NCBI RefSeq assembly: GCF_025753795.1
Contig: NZ_JAOWPS010000002.1
Coordinates: forward strand, 1,372,501 to 1,436,500
Direction: 5' to 3'
Source: Mesorhizobium sp. YC-39
GTDB lineage: Bacteria > Pseudomonadota > Alphaproteobacteria > Rhizobiales > Rhizobiaceae
DNA length: 64,000 bases
Below the pieces are notes generated by a model. It worked only from the letters and a program-made list of their open reading frames with translations, searched no databases and was not told where the DNA came from. The translations under genes and the position numbers were made by a program. Of the stretch, positions 18,562-27,288 are shown one piece after another (within the stretch, counting starts at the first letter, position 1; each line of letters starts with the position of its first letter).

Positions 18562-19662
18562 ATGAACTACACCAGGATGGTGATCGAGAAAGAGGCGCCG
18601 GAGGAATACGGCTATGACCGTATCCGCTACAATCTCTCCGAAAGCTCGATCGCCGACCAAAAACTCTCCGATATCGGCCTGTCGCTACCCGATCTGACGC
18701 TGTTCTACGGCGAGCACCGGGGCGACAAGGATTTGCGGGCGCTGATAGCGGCACAGGATGAGGGACTTTCGCCCGACGACGTGCTGGTCACCGCCGGTGC
18801 CGCCGGCGCGCTGTTCATCATCTCGACCGCGCTTTTGTCCGAGCGCGATCACCTCGTCGTCGTCAGGCCCAATTACGCCACCAACATCGAGACGCCCAAG
18901 GCGATCGGCTGCGCCATCTCCTATGTCGATCTGGACTTCGACGCGGGCTTCGCCATCGATGTCGGGCGCGTCGCAGCTCAGATGCGACCAGACACCCGTC
19001 TGATCAGCGTTACTTGCCCGCACAACCCGACCGGCACGATGATGAGCCAGGCCGACCTCAAAGCGCTGGTGTCGCTCACTGAGCGCCGCAAGTGCCATCT
19101 GCTGGTTGACGAAACCTACCGCGATCTCTCCTACGGCCAACGCCTGCCCACGGCGGCCTCGCTGAGCCCACGCGCGATCAGCGTCTCGTCACTATCCAAG
19201 GCCTTCGGCATTCCCGGCATCCGCATCGGCTGGCTGGTCACCAGGGATAAAACGCTCCAGGAAAAATTCCTCGCCGCCAAGGAACAGATCGGCATCTGCG
19301 GCAGCGTCATCGATGAGGCCATCGCGCGCAACATGCTCGAACGCCGGGATGACTTCCTGGCCGGGATGCTGCCGGAGATGGCGAAGCGACGAGATATCGT
19401 CCAGGCCTGGATCGACCGCGAGCCGCTTGTCGATTGGGTGCGGCCGCAGGGCGGCGTTGTCGGCTTCCCACGCCTCAATGTCGATGCCGGTTTCGATCTC
19501 GACCGCTTCTATGTGGATCTGCTGGAGAATCTTGGCACTTATGTCGGACCCGGTCACTGGTTCGACATGCCGAAGCGTTTCTTCCGCATCGGCTTCGGCT
19601 GGCCGAAGGAGGCCGAATTGCAGGGAGGCCTCGACGCCATTTCCGCCGCGCTGCGGCAGTAA
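18562..19662 (+). CDS. PLP-dependent aminotransferase, class I/II
   Basis: A 366-residue fold-type I aminotransferase starting MNYTRMVIEKEAP at 18562, chosen because AGGGGGAA lies directly upstream; an ATG 30 bases earlier has no such site. The PLP-lysine motif is SSLSKAFGIPGIRIGW near residue 220, the Asn/Asp contacts are CPHNPTGTMM near 155 and LLVDETYRDL near 185, and GAAGALFIISTAL is the phosphate-contact loop. It belongs to the AspC/MalY-like superfamily. The amino donor and the pathway cannot be named; the next gene is an MFS exporter, but spacing (160 bases) does not prove co-transcription. Confidence 0.85.
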   Translation: MNYTRMVIEKEAPEEYGYDRIRYNLSESSIADQKLSDIGLSLPDLTLFYGEHRGDKDLRALIAAQDEGLSPDDVLVTAGAAGALFIISTALLSERDHLVVVRPNYATNIETPKAIGCAISYVDLDFDAGFAIDVGRVAAQMRPDTRLISVTCPHNPTGTMMSQADLKALVSLTERRKCHLLVDETYRDLSYGQRLPTAASLSPRAISVSSLSKAFGIPGIRIGWLVTRDKTLQEKFLAAKEQIGICGSVIDEAIARNMLERRDDFLAGMLPEMAKRRDIVQAWIDREPLVDWVRPQGGVVGFPRLNVDAGFDLDRFYVDLLENLGTYVGPGHWFDMPKRFFRIGFGWPKEAELQGGLDAISAALRQ

Positions 19663-19718
19663 CTTCCCCGTGCGATCGGCCAAGCGAACCGAAAATTCCT
19701 TGATCCCGCGCTGATTTT

Positions 19719-19732
19719 GGCGCATATGCGCC
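19719..19732. promoter_or_regulatory. Perfect 14-base palindrome upstream of the MFS gene
   Basis: GGCGCATATGCGCC is a perfect dyad without spacer in the 138-base gap between the aminotransferase stop and the MFS gene, followed by an AT-rich stretch that could be a promoter. It could be an operator for the transporter; no cognate regulator gene is adjacent. Confidence 0.35.
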
Positions 19733-19821
19733 CCGAACTTTATTTAGTTTCATTGGCCGGAACAGCGCCCTTTTGGGAAGTGCCCCGCTGGCCGATGTAG
19801 ATGCAACGGGGCCCTCTCTCC

Positions 19822-21060
19822 ATGACACTTGAACAAACCTCGCCGGAGCAGCGCTATGCCGCCTTCCGGCACAAAGCCTTCCTCAGCTATTGGGCGGCGC
19901 GCTTCCTCACCACTTTCGCGACCATGATCGTCTCCGTCGCGGTCGGCTGGCAGGTTTACGACCTGACGCGCGATCCCTTCGATCTTGGCATTGTCGGCAT
20001 CGTCCAGTTCCTGCCCTCGCTACTCCTGGTTCTGGTCACCGGCGTCGTCGCCGACCGTTTCGGCCGCCGGCTGATCATGGCGCTGTCGACGCTGATCGAG
20101 GCGGCCTGCGCGCTCATCCTCCTGTATTTGACGCTGCGCGGTCTCGTCAGCCCGCTGCCGATTTTCGTGGTGCTTGCTTTGTTCGGCGTAGCGCGCGCCT
20201 TTTACGGACCGGCGTCGTCCTCGCTGTTCGCCAATCTGGTGCCGCCGGAAGATTTTGGCAATGCGATTGCCTGGAACTCGTCCGCCTGGCAGACGGCAAC
20301 CATTGTCGGCCCGGTTGCCGGTGGCCTGCTCTATGGCCTCTCGGCCGAGGTCGCATACGCCACCGCCGCCGTCTTGATGGCGGTGGCCGCCCTGCTGATC
20401 TACACCATTCCGAAGCCGGCCCAGCAGACCGCCACCGACAAGCCGACGATGCAGACGCTGTTCGCCGGCTTCCGCTACATCTGGGGCGAGAAGATCGTGC
20501 TCGGCGCCATCTCGCTCGACCTCTTCGCCGTGCTCCTGTCCGGCGCCTCGGCGCTGCTGCCGGTCTACGCGCGCGATATTCTCGAACTCGGCCCCTGGGG
20601 CCTTGGCCTGCTGCGCTCCGCACCTGGCATTGGCGCCATCTGCGTAGCAGTCTGGCTGGCCGGACATCCGATCCGCAACCATGCGGGCGTGATCATGCTC
20701 GGCTTCGTTGCTCTGTTCGGCGTTTTTACCGTGCTGTTTGGGCTTTCGACCCTCACCTGGCTGTCGATTGTCGCACTCGCCTTCCTCGGCGCCACCGACA
20801 TGTTCAGCGTCTATATCAGGGAGACGCTGATCCAGCTGTGGACGCCGGACGAGGTGCGCGGCCGCGTCAACGCCGTCAACCAGGTCTTCGTCGGCGCCTC
20901 CAACGAGGTCGGCGAATTCCGCGCCGGCACCATGGCGGCGTTGATCGGCACGGTGCCGGCGGTGGTGGTCGGCGGCGTCGGGGCGGTGGTCGTCGCCGGG
21001 CTGTGGGCGGTACTGTTCCCGCAATTGCGCAAGGTGCGCCATCTCAACGGGCGCAACTGA
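19822..21060 (+). CDS. MFS transporter, EntS/MFS_3-like exporter
   Basis: A 412-residue (419 from an alternative ATG at 19801) protein with about 12 hydrophobic helices. The N-half has FLSYWAARFLTTFATMIVS and the loop motif DRFGRRLIMALS between helices 2 and 3, typical of MFS antiporters. Family MFS_3 (enterobactin-exporter-like) is suggested by YGPASSSLFANLVPPEDF and the C-half VRGRVNAVNQVFVGASNEVG. It probably exports a small molecule or siderophore-like compound; the substrate is unknown. The gene is followed directly by the convergent amidotransferase gene. Confidence 0.82.
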   Translation: MTLEQTSPEQRYAAFRHKAFLSYWAARFLTTFATMIVSVAVGWQVYDLTRDPFDLGIVGIVQFLPSLLLVLVTGVVADRFGRRLIMALSTLIEAACALILLYLTLRGLVSPLPIFVVLALFGVARAFYGPASSSLFANLVPPEDFGNAIAWNSSAWQTATIVGPVAGGLLYGLSAEVAYATAAVLMAVAALLIYTIPKPAQQTATDKPTMQTLFAGFRYIWGEKIVLGAISLDLFAVLLSGASALLPVYARDILELGPWGLGLLRSAPGIGAICVAVWLAGHPIRNHAGVIMLGFVALFGVFTVLFGLSTLTWLSIVALAFLGATDMFSVYIRETLIQLWTPDEVRGRVNAVNQVFVGASNEVGEFRAGTMAALIGTVPAVVVGGVGAVVVAGLWAVLFPQLRKVRHLNGRN

Positions 21061-21077
21061 CGCGTGGCACCGTAGTC

Positions 21078-21788
21078 CTATCGCGCCGCCGGCTTACCAA
21101 AGATCGTCTGCAGGAACTCGCCGAGCCAGCGCTTGAGATGCATGTCCCAGATCAGCCGGCCACCGAGATGGTCGCGGCCGGGTTGCGCGCCCGGCAGTTC
21201 GAAGCGATGCGCGCCGCGCACCACCCAGCGCTGCATCATCGCCCTGGTCAATTCGCCATGGAACTGGATGCCCCAGGCATTGTCGCCATAGCGAAAGGCC
21301 TGGTTGGGATAGGTTTCGGCCGTCGCCAGCAGCGTCGCGTCCTTCGGCAGCGAAAAACCCTCGCGGTGAAACTGGTAGACCATCTCGGGCCAATGCATCA
21401 GCTTGCGGCCGGCCTCGGTCGCCTTCAGCGGATACCAGCCGATCTCGACCAGCCCCTCGCCATGACCCTCGACCTTGCCGCCGAGATGGTTGGCCAGCAT
21501 CTGCGCGCCGAGGCAGATGCCGAGGAACGGCCGGTTTTCCTTCAACGGAACGTTCAGCCAGTCGGTCTCGCGGCGGACGAACTCGTCCTCGTCATTGGCG
21601 CTCATCGGCCCGCCGAACACCACGGCGCCGGCATGGCCGTCCAGCGTTTCCGGCAAGGTATCGCCGAGCGGCGGGCGGCGCATGTCGAGGTCGAAACCTT
21701 CTTCGATCAGCATATGGCCAACGCGTCCGGGGCTCGAATTCTCCTGATGCAGCACGATCAGGATTTTTGGCCTTGGACTTCGCGGCAT
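21078..21788 (-). CDS. Class I glutamine amidotransferase-like protein
   Basis: A 236-residue stand-alone GATase1 domain. The nucleophile elbow is FLGICLGAQMLANHLGG with Cys near residue 90, and the catalytic His/Glu pair appears in WGIQFHGELT near 173. There is no synthetase domain attached, unlike GMP synthase, so the partner or the true substrate (for example gamma-glutamyl compounds) is unknown. The gene ends 18 bases from the stop of the convergent MFS gene and its start is 17 bases from the stop of the TerB-like gene, with which it may be co-transcribed. Confidence 0.82.
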   Translation of the reverse strand: MPRSPRPKILIVLHQENSSPGRVGHMLIEEGFDLDMRRPPLGDTLPETLDGHAGAVVFGGPMSANDEDEFVRRETDWLNVPLKENRPFLGICLGAQMLANHLGGKVEGHGEGLVEIGWYPLKATEAGRKLMHWPEMVYQFHREGFSLPKDATLLATAETYPNQAFRYGDNAWGIQFHGELTRAMMQRWVVRGAHRFELPGAQPGRDHLGGRLIWDMHLKRWLGEFLQTIFGKPAAR

Positions 21789-21805
21789 GCTCTAGCTCGT
21801 CCTGT

Positions 21806-22285
21806 CTATTCGTCGCTCGACGTTCCGGTGGCGCCCGGCGCTTGCGCCGCCGCCTTGCGGCGCGCCTCGACGCGGTCGCGGCGATCGACGCCGATCAGCT
21901 CGGCGACACGCCAGACGGTGTTGTCCTCGAGCTCATGCAGCTCGCCGTCGGCATAGACGACCTCCCACATCAGGCCGATAAAGGCCTTGCGCGCGTCCGC
22001 ATCGAGATGGCGCTTCAGCACGCTGGTGAAGGCGTATAGGTCGATCGCCTCATTGTCGGCGCGCTCACCAGCCGCGGCCAGCGCATCGAGTTCGTCGCCG
22101 CTGATCGAATAGGTCTCCGCCAGCACCTCCTTGAACCGCTCCCACTCGACGTCCTGGCGCACGCCGTCGGCGCTCATCACATGGTAGAGCAGGGCCGATG
22201 CGGCAATGCGCGGGTCATCGCTGTTGCTGCGAGCGCCTCCGCCAGCCGGCAAATCCCTCAGAAATGACAGAACGCGTTCGAACAT
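21806..22285 (-). CDS. TerB-family (tellurite resistance TerB-like) protein
   Basis: A 159-residue, mostly helical, acidic protein. It shows the two-fold pattern of TerB/DjlA-N-like domains: AASALLYHVMSADGVRQDVE near residue 28 and IGLMWEVVYADGELHELED near 102, each with conserved Asp-Gly positions that bind metal in this family. No membrane segment is present. It lies downstream of hemY on the same strand after 43 bases. TerB-like domains are common near stress and membrane-associated systems, but no other ter genes are in the window, so a role in tellurite resistance is not implied. Confidence 0.8.
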   Translation of the reverse strand: MFERVLSFLRDLPAGGGARSNSDDPRIAASALLYHVMSADGVRQDVEWERFKEVLAETYSISGDELDALAAAGERADNEAIDLYAFTSVLKRHLDADARKAFIGLMWEVVYADGELHELEDNTVWRVAELIGVDRRDRVEARRKAAAQAPGATGTSSDE

Positions 22286-22328
22286 ATGGCTATTCCCAAT
22301 AGGCCGGAATCATCAATTCCGGGCCAGA

Positions 22329-23927
22329 TCAAAACAAACGAAACCGGCGTGGCGATTTTTCCTTGTCGTCCGGATCGACGCCGGGATCGTCAGGAAGCCG
22401 GGCCGGTTCCTCAGCCGGCTCGACAGCTTCGGCATCCGCCGGCACGGCGGCAAAGGCCGCTGCCGTAATCGGCGCGACCTGATCCTCGCTTCGTTCCGAC
22501 GCCGCCCTGGTCGCGACAGTTGGTTCTTCGGCCGGAGCAGACGGCGTCAGCTCGATCGCCTTTTCCTTTGCCGGCTTCTCCGGCGCTGCAATAACCGGCA
22601 CCTCCGACCTATCCTCATCGCTGTCGATCAACTGCCCGAGCCGCTCCATCGGCGCGCGCCATTCGAAGGCATCGAGCTTGCCGGTGATCGGCGACACAGG
22701 CGCCCAGCGTTCGGAGACGACGCCATCGGCAACCCAGGCCGGGTCACGCGGCGCGCGCACCGCTTTGGACAAAAGCTGGCGCACCTTGCCCTGGTCGCCG
22801 GTCTCGGCCTCCTCGATGTCGGCCAGCAGCAGGTAGGCGCCTTCGCGGCGATCCATGCGTATGGCCGCCTCCGCCTCCTGGCGGGCGGTCTTGTAATCCT
22901 GCGCGTCGAGCGCGGCACGCGCCACCGTCAGCGAGGATTCGGCATGGTTCTTCTTCATCTCCTGCAGTTTCTTCGCCCGGTTCAGGCGGTCGAGCACGGC
23001 ATCGGCAGGCCGGGCGTGGGTGTAGAGCTCGGCGATCTCGGGATGAGGCTCGGCCTTCCACGCTGCTTCGAGGATCTTCGATGCCTTGCGGATATCATTC
23101 TGCGCAAACAGCGCCTTTGCGGCGACGATCGCCGCCGGCGCGAAATCGGGCCGCAGCCGATTGGCCTCCAGAGCAGCGGTCCTGGCAGCATTGGGATCGC
23201 TGTCGATCAACGCTTGCGCCTTGGCGGTGAGCAGCACGGCGCGGCGCCGGTTGGCGGCATCGCGCTCGATCTGCCGCGTCGATTTCTGCGCCTCGACCAG
23301 CTTCAGCGCACCGTCCCAGTCGCCGCGCCCGGTCAGGTCTTCCAGCGTTGATTCGGCTGCCCAGGCCAGTTGCGGCGCCACGGCCGCGGCACGGCCGGCA
23401 TAATGCCTGGCGGCATTGCGGTCGCCAAGCCGCTCGGCTTCGAGATAAAGCCCGCGCAGGCCGAGCAGCCGCATTTCCGGATCGTCGAGCATGATCTCGA
23501 ACTTTTCGCGCGCGCCTTCATGGTCGCCTTCGAGCAGCGACGCCTGCGCCTCGAGCAGATGGATCAGCGGCTCCTGGTCGGAGCGGATGAGCTTTGCCGC
23601 TTCCTTGGTCTTCTTGTGGGCCAGCGCCCCGTCACCGGCACCGGCGGCGATCATGCCGGTCGACAGCGCCTGATAACCACGGTCGCGGCGGCGCACGCGG
23701 AAATAACGCGAGATGGTGTAGGGGCTGTTCCACAGCGATTTGATCAGCCACCAGACGATCATCACCGCGGCAACGACAGCGACCACGGCCACCGCCGCCA
23801 CCATCAGGCTGACCTGGTACTGATAGCCGCTGAAGGTGACGACCATCTCGCCCGGCCGGTCGGCCAGCCAGGCGAAACCGAGCCCGAGCGCGAAAACGAC
23901 GGCGAGGAAGATGAGAATTCGGATCAT
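22329..23927 (-). CDS. hemY: HemY-type membrane TPR protein (haem biosynthesis cluster)
   Basis: A 532-residue protein with two N-terminal membrane helices (about residues 3-22 and 42-65) and then a long region of tetratricopeptide-like helical repeats, for example AAKLIRSDQEPLIHLLEAQA and GLRGLYLEAERLGDRNAARH. The last 90 residues are acidic, Pro/Glu-rich and low complexity. This is the Gammaproteobacteria/Alphaproteobacteria HemY of the hemCDXY cluster, whose exact role is not settled; it is not protoporphyrinogen oxidase. It is 10 bases from the mitofilin-like gene, in one minus-strand run hemC-hemD-mitofilin-hemY. Confidence 0.88.
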   Translation of the reverse strand: MIRILIFLAVVFALGLGFAWLADRPGEMVVTFSGYQYQVSLMVAAVAVVAVVAAVMIVWWLIKSLWNSPYTISRYFRVRRRDRGYQALSTGMIAAGAGDGALAHKKTKEAAKLIRSDQEPLIHLLEAQASLLEGDHEGAREKFEIMLDDPEMRLLGLRGLYLEAERLGDRNAARHYAGRAAAVAPQLAWAAESTLEDLTGRGDWDGALKLVEAQKSTRQIERDAANRRRAVLLTAKAQALIDSDPNAARTAALEANRLRPDFAPAAIVAAKALFAQNDIRKASKILEAAWKAEPHPEIAELYTHARPADAVLDRLNRAKKLQEMKKNHAESSLTVARAALDAQDYKTARQEAEAAIRMDRREGAYLLLADIEEAETGDQGKVRQLLSKAVRAPRDPAWVADGVVSERWAPVSPITGKLDAFEWRAPMERLGQLIDSDEDRSEVPVIAAPEKPAKEKAIELTPSAPAEEPTVATRAASERSEDQVAPITAAAFAAVPADAEAVEPAEEPARLPDDPGVDPDDKEKSPRRFRLF

Positions 23928-23937
23928 CGTCTGGTCC

Positions 23938-25452
23938 TCATGCCTTCATCGCGCCGGCTATCAGTGCATCGATCTGCGTCTCGACCTCGATGCGCGCCTT
24001 CAGTTTGCCGGCAAAGTCGGCGCCGGCGGCCTTAACAGCTTCGGGTAGCGTCGCGTATTCGCTGAGCGCCTTGGCGTAGTCGCCCTGGTTAACCGCCACC
24101 TCCATGCGCGCGACGGTTTCCGGCGCGCCGGCGCCTTCGACCGCACCGATCGGCCTGACCTTGACCAGCGATTCGGCGCTGGACAAAAGGTTCTGCAGGA
24201 AGCCGGCATTCTGGTCGACGGGCGTTGCTGCAGTGACCATGGCATTGGCCGCGACCTCCATTTCGGCCGCGATATCGGCGCGCTTTGGAACGCCCTTTTC
24301 GGCGTAGGGACGCAGCGAAGCCAACTCCGGCGCATCCGGCGAGATCGCCGCGAAGGTCTCAAGCTCGGCGGCGAATGGTGCGCCACGGTCGAGCGCCGCC
24401 TTCAGCGCCGACGCCGCGATGGCGAGCGCGATCTTCGGCTGCGAGGCCTGCGCCTCGACCTTGCCGGAAAGCTGCGACACCGATTGTTCCAGCGCGGCAA
24501 GCCGGCCTTCCTGCGCCGTCGCCGCCTCGCCGGCGGATTTCACCGCCGCGTCGAGCCCGGCCAGCTTTTCGTTGAGCGGGCCGAGATCGATCGGCGCCGT
24601 ATTGCCGGCCTGGCCGAGTGCTGCGACCGCGGTTTCGATCTGCTTGACCTTGTCGCCCAACGCCGCAAGCCCGGCAGTGTCGCCTGCTCCGCCCTGTTCG
24701 ACCGCCGACCTCAGCGCCGCGACGTCCGTCTTGACCTGGTCCAGCGCCGACGCCAGCCCGTCCACCTTGGCCGATGCGTCGCTGTTGCCAGTCGTCTCCT
24801 TTAGCCCGGCGATCTCGCTCTTCAGCGAGGAGATTTCGCCATTGACGCCGTCGAGCGACACTATGCCTGTATTCGAACCCGGGGCGCCGAGCAGGCCGGC
24901 AAACTGCAGTCCTCCTGCACCGGCGAGCGCGATGACGCCGCCGATGATGCCGGCAGCGATGCCGTTGATGCCGCCACGCTTCGGCTGCGCTGCCATGTCC
25001 GCATTCCTCGTTTGGGTTGTTTTCGGCGCGTCATCGGTAACGCCAGACCCTGACCCGCTTGCCCCCTTTTCGCTGGCCCCCGTCCCGCCGGCTTTGACGT
25101 TCGCGTCGTCGAAACTGTAGTCGAAGGCGCGGTGCGGCGGTGCGTCCGAACCGGCCGGATAAGGAAGCTCCGATCCCCCGGAACTCTTTGTGCCGGCAGC
25201 CTCCTGCCCGGCCTGCGCCGCATCGGTGTGCTCCCACGGCTCGAGATCGGTCTGGTCGGCATGCACCGGCTCTTCGGGCGCCTCCGGCTGCGAAGCCGCT
25301 TCAGCGGCCTTCGCCTCGTCGGCCTGCGCCCCATCCTCCAGTGCTTTGGCCGCATCCCCCTCGACGATGCGCGAGACGGAGCCCGGTTCGAGCTCGATGG
25401 TCACCGGCTCGCGACGGCTTTTCGAATGTCGCATCTTCGGCGTCTTGACCAT
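23938..25452 (-). CDS. Alphaproteobacterial Mic60/mitofilin-like inner-membrane protein
   Basis: A 504-residue protein with a basic start (KTPKMRHSKSRREP), a Pro/Glu/Ala-rich cytoplasmic segment to about residue 150, a single membrane helix near 165-185 (IAAGIIGGVIALAGAGGLQF), a long periplasmic coiled-coil of Ala/Leu/Glu/Lys heptads (about 200-330), and a C-terminal domain with SSAESLVKVRPIG and AVNQGDYAKALSEYATLPE. This architecture and its position between hemD and hemY are those described for bacterial homologues of mitochondrial Mic60/mitofilin (COG4223). It is likely to shape or link the inner membrane to the cell envelope. A C-terminal mitofilin-signature-like segment supports the call. 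Confidence 0.83.
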   Translation of the reverse strand: MVKTPKMRHSKSRREPVTIELEPGSVSRIVEGDAAKALEDGAQADEAKAAEAASQPEAPEEPVHADQTDLEPWEHTDAAQAGQEAAGTKSSGGSELPYPAGSDAPPHRAFDYSFDDANVKAGGTGASEKGASGSGSGVTDDAPKTTQTRNADMAAQPKRGGINGIAAGIIGGVIALAGAGGLQFAGLLGAPGSNTGIVSLDGVNGEISSLKSEIAGLKETTGNSDASAKVDGLASALDQVKTDVAALRSAVEQGGAGDTAGLAALGDKVKQIETAVAALGQAGNTAPIDLGPLNEKLAGLDAAVKSAGEAATAQEGRLAALEQSVSQLSGKVEAQASQPKIALAIAASALKAALDRGAPFAAELETFAAISPDAPELASLRPYAEKGVPKRADIAAEMEVAANAMVTAATPVDQNAGFLQNLLSSAESLVKVRPIGAVEGAGAPETVARMEVAVNQGDYAKALSEYATLPEAVKAAGADFAGKLKARIEVETQIDALIAGAMKA

Positions 25453-25544
25453 GCTTTGGGCTCCGCAAAATTCGCTTCGGGATGGTTCAGGAAGGGTCTA
25501 GCACATCACCAAGCGGTGAAAAGGGGCGGCGTGATGACACGGGC

Positions 25545-26261
25545 TCAGCGCCACTGCCGCAAAAGCGCCAGAAGCGCCTCTTCGCTGGGCTCTTTCGCAA
25601 TCTGCATTCTTTCGCCGGAAATATCCCCAAGGGCTGCGGCGATACGTCCCGACAGGGCAAAAAAATGAGTATTTTCAAAAAGATCATGCGGCTTTGGTCG
25701 CTCGATCAGGATCCGCATCGCTGCCGCGGCCTTGGCCGAATAAAGCAGGATCATCTCGACCGGCTGACCGGCCAGCCGCTCGATGATATCAGCGTCGGAA
25801 TAGTCCAGCGCGATGGTGTCGTAAATCTCGACGGCGCGGACATGCACTGCGGCCGCCTTGAGCCGCTCCTCGAAGGTTGCAAAGCGCACGCGGCCGCAGA
25901 GATAGGCGATCGTCTTGCCGGAGAGGCTGCCCGCAAGCGTACTGGCCAGCGCTTCGGCATCGCCGGACCCTTCGCTGACGGACAGAAACCCGGCCTCTCG
26001 CGCGGTTTCCGCCGTCCGTTTGCCGACGGCAAGGCAGGGCAAGGCCGCGAGTGCCGCAATCAGCGCCTTCGGCGCATGGCGCAACGCATTGGCGCTGGTG
26101 ACCGCGACGGCCACGGCATCGTCCGGAACCGCGCCGGCATCGGCTGGCAAGGGGACCGTTTCGGTCAAGGGCAACAGGATTGGCTGGAAGCCCATGTCCT
26201 GCAGCCGCCGTGCGGTGCGCGAGGCACCCGGTTCCGGTCTCGTCACCAGGACGCGGACCAT
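25545..26261 (-). CDS. hemD: Uroporphyrinogen-III synthase
   Basis: A 238-residue protein with weak but recognisable HemD features: VLVTRPEPGASRTARRLQDM at the start, VTSANALRHAPKA near residue 55, AVGKRTAETAREAGF near 75 and LLYSAKAAAAMRILI near 165. It closes and inverts ring D of hydroxymethylbilane to uroporphyrinogen III. HemD proteins diverge strongly, so the call also leans on its place: its ATG at 26261 is one base from the stop of hemC. The mitofilin gene follows after about 90 bases. Confidence 0.88.
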   Translation of the reverse strand: MVRVLVTRPEPGASRTARRLQDMGFQPILLPLTETVPLPADAGAVPDDAVAVAVTSANALRHAPKALIAALAALPCLAVGKRTAETAREAGFLSVSEGSGDAEALASTLAGSLSGKTIAYLCGRVRFATFEERLKAAAVHVRAVEIYDTIALDYSDADIIERLAGQPVEMILLYSAKAAAAMRILIERPKPHDLFENTHFFALSGRIAAALGDISGERMQIAKEPSEEALLALLRQWR

Positions 26262-26262
26262 G

Positions 26263-27189
26263 TCAGGCCCAGCCGTCGAAGAATTTTTCGCCGGCCCTGG
26301 CCCGCACGGTCCTGGCGGCGTCCGCTCCGATCAGCGCTGCGTCCCCGGCCGGGCCTTGCGCCTTGACCTCATGCGCGTCCGTGCCATCCGGCGAGATGAT
26401 CAATCCGGCGAAGACGACCGTTCCCTCCGCGATCGTCGCATGGCCGGCGATCGGCGTACGGCAGGATCCGTCGAGCGCCGCGAGGAAGGCGCGTTCGCAG
26501 GCCAGCGCCTGCCCGGTCGGCAAATCATGGATTGCCGTTAGCATTTTCTCGACATCGCGATCGCCGATGCGGGTTTCGATGCAGATCGCGCCTTGCCCCG
26601 GCGCCGGCGGAAAGAGGTCGAGCGGCATCAGGTCGGTGACGACGTGTTCGAGCCCGAGCCGTTTCAGCCCGGCATAGGCGAGGATGGTGCCGTCGGCGAT
26701 GCCCTCGTCCAGCTTGCGCAGCCGCGTCTGCACATTGCCGCGGAACATCACCACGTCGAGATCAAGCCGCATCCGCCGGATCAGCGCCTGGCGCCTCAGC
26801 GACGACGAGCCGACCTTGGCGCCTTGCGGCAGGTCGGCAATCGCCTTCGCCGCCTTGCCGATGAAAGCGTCGCGCGCATCCTCGCGCGGCAGGAAGGCGG
26901 ACAGCTCCAGCCCGTCCGGCAATACCGTTGGCATGTCCTTTGACGAATGCACCGCAATGTCGATGCGGCGCTCAAGCAACGCCTCCTCGATCTCCTTGGT
27001 GAACAAGCCTTTGCCGCCGGCTTCCGACAATGGCCGGTCCTGAATGCGGTCTCCGCTGGTCGAGATGACGACGACTTCGAACGCTTCAGCCGGCATGTCA
27101 TGCGCCGCCATCAGCCGCGCCTGCGTTTCATGCGCCTGCGCCAGCGCCAGCGGGCTGCCGCGTGTTCCGATTTTCAAGGTTGTTTGCAT
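26263..27189 (-). CDS. hemC: Hydroxymethylbilane synthase (porphobilinogen deaminase)
   Basis: From the ATG at 27189 the product has 308 residues and starts [20 protein letters not shown], the family N-terminus. The dipyrromethane-cofactor cysteine is in [13 protein letters not shown] near residue 242; substrate-binding residues are in HSSKDMPT and [12 protein letters not shown]. It joins four porphobilinogen molecules into hydroxymethylbilane. A frame extension of 15 residues upstream ([15 protein letters not shown]) is rejected because the family starts at [12 protein letters not shown]. The gene is divergent from tsaD with a 99-base gap, a common arrangement in Rhizobiales. Confidence 0.95.
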   Translation of the reverse strand: MQTTLKIGTRGSPLALAQAHETQARLMAAHDMPAEAFEVVVISTSGDRIQDRPLSEAGGKGLFTKEIEEALLERRIDIAVHSSKDMPTVLPDGLELSAFLPREDARDAFIGKAAKAIADLPQGAKVGSSSLRRQALIRRMRLDLDVVMFRGNVQTRLRKLDEGIADGTILAYAGLKRLGLEHVVTDLMPLDLFPPAPGQGAICIETRIGDRDVEKMLTAIHDLPTGQALACERAFLAALDGSCRTPIAGHATIAEGTVVFAGLIISPDGTDAHEVKAQGPAGDAALIGADAARTVRARAGEKFFDGWA

Positions 27190-27288
27190 GGCGCGCGGTC
27201 CGTGATAACCCCCGAGCAAGCGAGACCTTGCCAAGCTTTCTCCTAACGGGGAAAGGTCTGCTATTCAATCATCGAGGACAGCGACGAA

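Noticed and set aside
21078..21788. GMP synthase interpretation of the amidotransferase
   Set aside because: Only a glutaminase domain of 236 residues is present, without an ATP-pyrophosphatase domain.
19890..21956. 688-codon plus-strand frame overlapping the MFS gene and the antisense of the amidotransferase
   Set aside because: Arg-rich shift-frame copy of MFS codons; the real MFS frame is clear.
22329..23927. Protoporphyrinogen oxidase for hemY
   Set aside because: The sequence is a membrane TPR protein; no FAD motif is present. The name hemY is shared by unrelated proteins.
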